Part shown: positions 43,365 through 48,425 of the stretch, one piece after another
Layout of the letters: every line of letters begins with the position of its first letter
Numbering within the stretch: position 1 is the stretch's first letter
Assembly: GCA_028868735.1 (NCBI GenBank)
Contig: JAGWTW010000014.1
Location: 1 to 48,425 of the forward strand
Origin: Hyphomicrobiales bacterium
GTDB taxonomy: Bacteria > Pseudomonadota > Alphaproteobacteria > Rhizobiales > Beijerinckiaceae
Direction of reading: 5' to 3'
DNA: 48,425 nt
Notes under the pieces: model-generated
The model's database searches: none
What the model was told of the DNA's origin: nothing
What the model saw: the letters and a program-made list of their open reading frames with translations, nothing else
Position numbers and translations under genes: made by a program

Positions 43365-45061
43365 GATGCGCCCGCCTTGCGTTCCATGCCCGGGTCGGCT
43401 TGCGACGCCAGGCGTCCGCCTTCGAGACGCAAAATCCTGTCCATCAGATCGAGCCCTGCGTGCGAATGGGTGAGAAGCAGAATCGTGCGGCCGGCGCATT
43501 CCCTGACGATGTTTCCGATCACGTCGCGCTCGGTTTCCGCGTCCAGCCCCTCGCCGGGCTCGTCGAGGACGACGATCGGCGCATCGTCCAGCAGCGCGCG
43601 CGCGATCGCAACGCGCCGCATTTCGCCGCCCGAAAGCGCCTGTCCGGCCACGCCGACCTCGGTGCGAAGCCCCGCGGGCAGACGCGCCAGCAAAGGCGCG
43701 AGCCCGGCGCGGCGCGCTGCGTCCTCGAGCTGCGCGTCGGTGGCGTCAGGCTTCGCAATGCGGAGATTGTCGGCGATCGTCGTCGAAAAGAGATGCGGGC
43801 GTTGCGCCACGACCGCCGCCAGTCCGCGCACCGTATCGCCGGCGAGTTCGCGAAGCGGGACGCCGCCGATCCGCACGGTTCCTTCCGTCGGATCGCGAAA
43901 GCGCACGAGCAATTCGATCAGACTCGACTTGCCCGCGCCGCTGCGTCCGACGACGCCGACATGCGCGCCCTGCGGGATGAAGAAATCAATGTCCACGAGC
44001 GCAGGCGGCGATCCCGGCCGATAGCTCAATCCGACACGTTCGAAACAGATGTCGAAATGCGACGGCGCAATGCGCGGCGCGGACGGGTCATCGACGGCAG
44101 GCGTGCGGTCGGCGAGCGCGAAGATGCGGCGCGCCGAGGCGAGCGTGGCGGGCAAGCTCGAAAAGGCGGCCGGCAATCCGGCGAACGCCTCCATTGCGGC
44201 GAGCGCAAGCAAGACGGACATGACGAGTTGCGGGCCGCTGATCGCGCCTGCGCGCACAAGAGGAATCGCGACGAGAAGCGCCGCGATCATCGCGAGATCG
44301 GCTGCAAGTCCGGCTGCGGCTTGACCCAGCGCGGCCATGCGAGCGGTTTTGCGCTCCGCCGCGACGAGGTCCGCGAATTCGGAGTCGACGCGGCGCCGGC
44401 GCCAGTCGGCGGCGCCCGCCGCCAGAAGCGGGCCGAGACCCTGGACGACATCGACGAGGCCGGCGCGCAAGCGCGCGGCCGCTTCCGCGATCTTCGCGCT
44501 CGCGCCGACCGATCGTCGCACCAGCAGCGCCGGCACAGCGATTGCGAAGACGAGATAGGCCGCGGTGACGGCCGCGCCGAGCTTCCAATCTAGCGCGCCG
44601 AGTACGAAACCGGCGAGTGCGAGCGTCGCCGCCGCCACGACGACCGGCGCGATCAGCCGCAGGAAAACCAGCTCGAGCCGGTCGATGTCCGTCTTCAATC
44701 GCGCGAGCAGATCGCCGGAACGCAAATCCTCGATCGCCGCGGGCGCGAGCGGAACGAGGCGCGCGAACAGCCAGGCGCGCGTTTCGGCGAGGAGACGAAA
44801 CGTCGTTTCGTGCGAAAGCAGTCTGTCGGCATAGCGCCCGCCGGTGCGCAGGATCGCCAGCAGGCGGATCGTCGCCGAGGGCGTGAAATAATTGATCGCC
44901 GCCTGCGCAAGGCCCGCCGTCGCCATCGCCGCGATGAACCAGCCGGACACTGCGAGCAGACCGATATTTGCGAAGGTCGCGGCGAGCGAGAGCGCGATCG
45001 AGGCGGCCATGCGCCATCGATACGGGCGATAGAGTCCGAGCAATCGCCGAAGATCGCTCAT
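43361..45061 (-). CDS. cydC: Cysteine/glutathione ABC exporter subunit CydC
   Basis: A 566-aa half transporter with six N-terminal membrane spans and an ATPase domain (GRSGAGKSS Walker A, LSGGEMRR signature, IVVLDEPGEGLD Walker B). With CydD it exports thiols to the periplasm, needed for cytochrome bd assembly. It overlaps cydD by 4 bp. cydAB is not in the window. Confidence 0.9.
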   Translation of the reverse strand: MSDLRRLLGLYRPYRWRMAASIALSLAATFANIGLLAVSGWFIAAMATAGLAQAAINYFTPSATIRLLAILRTGGRYADRLLSHETTFRLLAETRAWLFARLVPLAPAAIEDLRSGDLLARLKTDIDRLELVFLRLIAPVVVAAATLALAGFVLGALDWKLGAAVTAAYLVFAIAVPALLVRRSVGASAKIAEAAARLRAGLVDVVQGLGPLLAAGAADWRRRRVDSEFADLVAAERKTARMAALGQAAAGLAADLAMIAALLVAIPLVRAGAISGPQLVMSVLLALAAMEAFAGLPAAFSSLPATLASARRIFALADRTPAVDDPSAPRIAPSHFDICFERVGLSYRPGSPPALVDIDFFIPQGAHVGVVGRSGAGKSSLIELLVRFRDPTEGTVRIGGVPLRELAGDTVRGLAAVVAQRPHLFSTTIADNLRIAKPDATDAQLEDAARRAGLAPLLARLPAGLRTEVGVAGQALSGGEMRRVAIARALLDDAPIVVLDEPGEGLDAETERDVIGNIVRECAGRTILLLTHSHAGLDLMDRILRLEGGRLASQADPGMERKAGAS

Positions 45062-46767
45062 TGCGCGGCCTCCGACTCCAGCGCGGCGACCATGCCGGCA
45101 TAGACTCCCCCGCGCGCGATCAGCGCTGCGTGGCCGCCCTGTTCGACAATGCGGCCCGCCTCGAGAACCACGATGCGGTCGGCCTTGCGGATCGTCGCGA
45201 GGCGATGCGCGATCGTGATCATGGTCCGCCCGCGAGCAAACGCGTCGATCGCGGCGCCGACGGCGCTTTCCGTGTCCGCGTCCAGATGCGCGGTCGGTTC
45301 ATCGAAGAGGACGAGCGGCGCCGGCGCGAAGAATGCGCGCGCGATCGAAAGGCGCTGCATCTCGCCGCCGGACACGCCCTGCCCGCTTTCGCCTATGATC
45401 GTGTCCGCGCCGTTCGGCAAACGGTCGACGATTGTCTTCGCACGCGCGGCTTCGAGCGCAGCGGCGAGATCGCCGGATCGCCCGAGCGCGACATTGGCGG
45501 CGACGCTGTCGTCGTAGACGTGCGCGCGCTGCGGCGCGTAGGCGATCGGCGGACGCGCGGCGTCCGATCCGGCGAGATCGACGCCGTCGATCGAAACGCG
45601 GCCGCTGCTCGGCGCGACAAAACCGAGAAGCACGGAAAACAGGCTGCTCTTTCCGGCGCCGCTCGGGCCGACCAGCGCGACATGTTCTCCAGGCGCAATG
45701 TCGAGGGTCACGTCGCGCAGGGCCTCGCGCTCGCCGTAGCGGACGCAGACATTCTCGAACCTGACGCTCGCCGCGCCCTTGGCCGTCGCTACGATACGCG
45801 GCGCGGACGGCGCCGCCCGCGCAAGCAAGGCCGCCATCCGTTCGGCGGCGGCGACCGCCTCCATCCTGGCGTGACGCTCTGCGCCCATCGCGCGCAGGGG
45901 ACCGTAGAATTGCGGCGCGAGCAACAGAATGAAGAAGCCCGTGCGGAAATCGAGTTCGCCCGACAACAGGCGGAAGCCGATCAGGACCGCGATCAGCGCG
46001 ATCGACATGGTCGCGAAAAATTCGAGGACGAGCGCGGAGAGAAAAGCCAGACGGAGAACCCGCATCGTTTCCCGCCGGTATTCGTCGGCCATCGCACGCA
46101 CAACGGCGATTTCGCGCTCGGCCGCGCGAAACAGCTTGAGGTCGCGCAGACCCTGCACGGCGTCGAGCAGATGGCCGCCGAGGCGCGCAAGGCTCGCCCA
46201 TTGCGCCGACGACGCCTTCTCGGCGCCCTTGCCCACAAGAACCATGAAAAGGAGGAACAGCGGAAGGCCGCCGAGGAGCACGAGACCGGATTCCCAGTCG
46301 AGCGGCAGGACCAGCGCGAGAATGGCGAGCGGCGCCGCTGCGACCGTGGCCAGGGTTGGAAGCCAGCGCCGGTAGTACGGTTCGACCGCCGCGACCGCTT
46401 CCGTCAGGGTCGCGGTGAGATCGCCGGTCGAAACGTCGGCCAGGCGTACCGGCCCGAGCGCGAAGACGTGATCGAGAAGACGTTCGAACAAGGCGCGGCG
46501 GGCGGTCGCGGCTGCGTCGAAGCCCGCGATGTCCGCAAGCGATCCCAGGACCGCACGCAGCGCGGCGAGCGCAGCAAGGCCCGCGAGCGCGCCGACGCTC
46601 GCGGCAAGATCGGCGCGCCGAAAGAGAACCGCGTCGACGACGCGGGCAAGCACGAAGGCGAAGGCGACCCCGGCGAGCGCGCTCGCCGCGGCGGCGCCGA
46701 GCGACAGCCCCAACGGCGCGCGGCTGCGGGCGCCCATCGATTTCAGGAGCGCCGCGGCGGCGCTCAT
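45058..46767 (-). CDS. cydD: Cysteine/glutathione ABC exporter subunit CydD
   Basis: A 569-aa half transporter with six membrane spans and an ATPase domain (GPSGAGKSS Walker A, VSGGEMQR signature, LVLFDEPTAHLD Walker B). It begins the cydD-cydC-reductase operon and forms a heterodimer with CydC that exports cysteine and glutathione. Start ATG at 46767 is the natural one, near the domain start; 166 bp separate it from the MFS gene. Confidence 0.9.
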   Translation of the reverse strand: MSAAAALLKSMGARSRAPLGLSLGAAAASALAGVAFAFVLARVVDAVLFRRADLAASVGALAGLAALAALRAVLGSLADIAGFDAAATARRALFERLLDHVFALGPVRLADVSTGDLTATLTEAVAAVEPYYRRWLPTLATVAAAPLAILALVLPLDWESGLVLLGGLPLFLLFMVLVGKGAEKASSAQWASLARLGGHLLDAVQGLRDLKLFRAAEREIAVVRAMADEYRRETMRVLRLAFLSALVLEFFATMSIALIAVLIGFRLLSGELDFRTGFFILLLAPQFYGPLRAMGAERHARMEAVAAAERMAALLARAAPSAPRIVATAKGAASVRFENVCVRYGEREALRDVTLDIAPGEHVALVGPSGAGKSSLFSVLLGFVAPSSGRVSIDGVDLAGSDAARPPIAYAPQRAHVYDDSVAANVALGRSGDLAAALEAARAKTIVDRLPNGADTIIGESGQGVSGGEMQRLSIARAFFAPAPLVLFDEPTAHLDADTESAVGAAIDAFARGRTMITIAHRLATIRKADRIVVLEAGRIVEQGGHAALIARGGVYAGMVAALESEAAQ

Positions 46768-46885
46768 CTCGAGCCGGCGATGGGGCTGCGGACCGCCGCG
46801 AAACGGCCGTCGCGAAAATTCGCGCTGTTCGATGCGATCGAATTCATCCGGGAATTCGTATCACAGGACGGCGCCGCAAATCGAC

Positions 46886-46910
46886 GGGCCGGCGACGCCG
46901 TCGCCGGCCC
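46886..46910 (-). terminator. Strong GC hairpin after the MFS gene
   Basis: An 11-bp perfect stem, GGGCCGGCGAC and GTCGCCGGCCC with a 3-nt loop, lies 24 bp past the MFS stop and before cydD. There is no T-run, so it is a terminator or RNA-stability hairpin. Confidence 0.5.
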
Positions 46911-46933
46911 CGCCCGGGCGCCTTTCGTCGAAG

Positions 46934-48280
46934 CTATTGTTGCGGCGCGAGTTCCTCCAGCCCGCGGCGGGCCGGCTCGATTCCCCAGGCCCAGACCGCC
47001 ACGATCTGAACGATCAGGAGCGCGATCATCAGCGAGGTGACGCCGCTCACGCCGTAGGATTTGAACAGGCTGACCACGATGAACGGGGATATGATCGTCG
47101 CGCCGCGTCCGAGCATGTTGCAGATTCCGTTGGCGCGAAGCCGCACGTCAGTCGGGAACAGTTCGGGCGTGTAGACCCCGTAAAGCAAGGCGACAAGCAC
47201 ATAGATCGACAGCAACAGACAAAATCCGATCGCGACGAAAGCGGTCGGCTCGGTGAGCTGCGGATAGATGAGGCCGAACACGATCGTCAGCACGGAGCCG
47301 CCGATGATCGTCGCGCGGCGGCCGAGACGATCGGAAAGGTAGGCGCCGAGCGCGCAGCCGATCGGCGCTGCGAGGCTCATGAGAAGCGTATAGTTGAAGG
47401 ACTTCGTCAGCGTCAGACCCTGCTGGACGAAAAAGGTCGGCAGCCATGTTACGAAGCCGAAGATCAGCGTGTTGATGACGATGAGGACGATCGAGCCCAG
47501 CACCAGCCGGGGCAGCAGGATCGGTCCGAACAGATCGCCCGTCCCGAAATTGCGGGTGGGCGCGGTCGGGGCCGGCGCCGGAAGCGCTGCGCCGCCGCAT
47601 TCCCGTTCGATGGTCGCGACGAGAGCCTCGGCCTCAGCGAAACGTCCTTTCGATTCGAGCCAGCGCGGCGATTCCGGAAGGGCCTTGCGCAGATACCACA
47701 CGACCAGCGCGCCGACGCCCGAGATGACGAACATTGCGCGCCAGCCGACCAGCGGAATGAGGATCGAGCCGAGCAGCGTCGTCGCGGGCAGGCCGGTGAC
47801 GACGATCATCGCCATGAACGACAGCCATTTTCCGCGCGAGGCCGGCGGCACGAATTCCGTCAGAGAGGAATAGCCGACGACGATTTCGGCGCCGAGGCCG
47901 AGACCCATCAGAAAACGCGCGGCGACGAGCCATTCCATGGACGGCGCGAGCGCGGCGGCGAACGAGGCGACGCCGAACAGGAGCAGATTGACCTGATAGG
48001 TGAAGCGCCGTCCGTAGGCGTCGCCGAGAAAGCCCGCGACCAGCGCGCCGATGGTCATGCCGAAGAAGGTGAAGGAGACGAATTGCGCGTTTTGCGCCAG
48101 CGTCGAGAATTTGGTCGCCAGCGCGGCGCCGAGCACGCTCGTGCCGACGTAGAGATCGTAGCCGTCGAAGAACATGCCGGCGCCGATAAGCCAGAAGATG
48201 CGCTTGTGAAAGGCCGAAATCGGCAGGCGGTCCAGTCGGGCGCCGGACTGACCGGCGCTTGTGTTCAGAGCAGCAGACAT
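46934..48280 (-). CDS. MFS transporter (aromatic acid/sugar:H+ symporter type)
   Basis: A 448-aa permease with about 12 hydrophobic segments. The loop-2 MFS signature GALVAGFLGDAYGRRFTYQ and GLGLGAEIVVGYSSLTEFVPPASRGKW are present, as is the central YLSDRLGRRATIIGG. This resembles the metabolite:H+ symporter family for aromatic acids or dicarboxylates. The ATG at 48280 with GGGGAG upstream is preferred to the GTG one codon earlier. It is 19 bp after a molybdopterin-enzyme gene, so it could import that enzyme's substrate. Confidence 0.85.
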   Translation of the reverse strand: MSAALNTSAGQSGARLDRLPISAFHKRIFWLIGAGMFFDGYDLYVGTSVLGAALATKFSTLAQNAQFVSFTFFGMTIGALVAGFLGDAYGRRFTYQVNLLLFGVASFAAALAPSMEWLVAARFLMGLGLGAEIVVGYSSLTEFVPPASRGKWLSFMAMIVVTGLPATTLLGSILIPLVGWRAMFVISGVGALVVWYLRKALPESPRWLESKGRFAEAEALVATIERECGGAALPAPAPTAPTRNFGTGDLFGPILLPRLVLGSIVLIVINTLIFGFVTWLPTFFVQQGLTLTKSFNYTLLMSLAAPIGCALGAYLSDRLGRRATIIGGSVLTIVFGLIYPQLTEPTAFVAIGFCLLLSIYVLVALLYGVYTPELFPTDVRLRANGICNMLGRGATIISPFIVVSLFKSYGVSGVTSLMIALLIVQIVAVWAWGIEPARRGLEELAPQQ

Positions 48281-48299
48281 CACACTCTCCCCCTGTCGC

Positions 48300-48425
48300 T
48301 CATCTCGTCGCCGCGTCCGCCAATTCGCAGATGCGTTCTTGCGAGACCGGATGTTCGCCGATGAACGGCGCGTTTGCGCCGAGCGCGTTCTCGATCGCCG
48401 AGATGACGCAGGCCGCAGCGGGTAT
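48300..48425 (-). CDS. C-terminal end of a probable molybdopterin-binding hydroxylase subunit (partial)
   Basis: The last 41 residues before the window edge read IPAAACVISAIENALG then FIGEHPVSQERICEL. This resembles the C-terminus of xanthine dehydrogenase/aldehyde oxidase-family large subunits (typically PAAIANAIADALG...ELPLTPERV). The 5' part lies beyond the window. The MFS gene follows 19 bp later on the same strand. The family call is tentative because only the tail is visible. Confidence 0.5.
   Translation of the reverse strand: MPAAACVISAIENALGANAPFIGEHPVSQERICELADAATR

Noticed and set aside
42243..44024. Long plus-strand open frame (about 590 codons)
   Set aside because: Antisense shadow of the PRISE-like gene and cydC.
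44968..47040. Long plus-strand open frame (about 690 codons)
   Set aside because: Antisense shadow of cydD with R/E/G-rich low-complexity translation.

Overview
The window (48.4 kb, GC-rich, dense, many 4-bp ATGA start/stop overlaps) looks like the chromosome of an alphaproteobacterium, most likely a Hyphomicrobiales/Beijerinckiaceae-type soil or methylotroph-like bacterium. This rests on a rhizobial-style split phn gene order with two phnE genes, a DUF1045 gene and a hexapeptide transferase, on the infA-maf-yacG-tRNA-Phe block, and on codon usage. The genus is inferred, not proven.

Layout. (1) 1-4.1 kb: the end of a glycerol-3-phosphate/glycerophosphodiester ABC importer (ugpE partial, ugpB), a GpdQ-type metallophosphodiesterase with every metal ligand in place, a DUF155 membrane protein and a small charged protein. 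(2) 4.2-16.0 kb: a complete C-P lyase system on the minus strand in the order phnC-D-E1-E2-G-H-I-J-K-L-M-N, followed by a SAM methyltransferase. A hexapeptide acyltransferase and a 2H-phosphoesterase-like DUF1045 protein diverge from phnC. With ugp/gpdQ this forms an organophosphorus-scavenging supercluster. No phnP or phnF is present. (3) 16.2-17.9 kb: an atypical pyruvate-kinase-like protein and a 68-aa protein. (4) 18.14-27.18 kb: a roughly 9-kb integrative island in the 3' end of tRNA-Phe. It has a degenerate attL copy, 12-bp-spaced arm-type repeats at both ends, a P4-type integrase, an AlpA-like regulator, an HTH/zinc-ribbon protein with a second tyrosine recombinase, and a Type III restriction-modification system. 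The mod gene of that system is out of frame at an A7 tract. (5) 27.2-30.6 kb: tRNA-Phe, yacG, maf, infA, pssA, a DUF6065-like protein and a secreted polyhistidine protein. (6) 30.7-32.2 kb: an exopolysaccharide-initiating glycosylphosphotransferase. (7) 32.3-41.3 kb: a leucine/isovalerate catabolic operon (ivd-mccB-mccA-acyl-CoA synthetase) with a divergent AraC-type regulator and an acyl-CoA-dehydrogenase-like flavoprotein. (8) 41.3-48.4 kb: a lipid kinase, the operon cydD-cydC-PRISE-like reductase, an MFS transporter, and the C-terminal end of a probable molybdopterin hydroxylase.

How the parts work together. The left third imports and cleaves phosphodiesters and phosphonates to feed phosphate metabolism; candidate PHO boxes at 4162-4179 and 11052-11068 fit Pho control. 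The island is a defence cassette whose modification gene is now frameshifted, or is phase-variable or recoded at the A tract. The right half is mostly housekeeping and catabolism. No search could be run; all functions are read from motifs, length and context.
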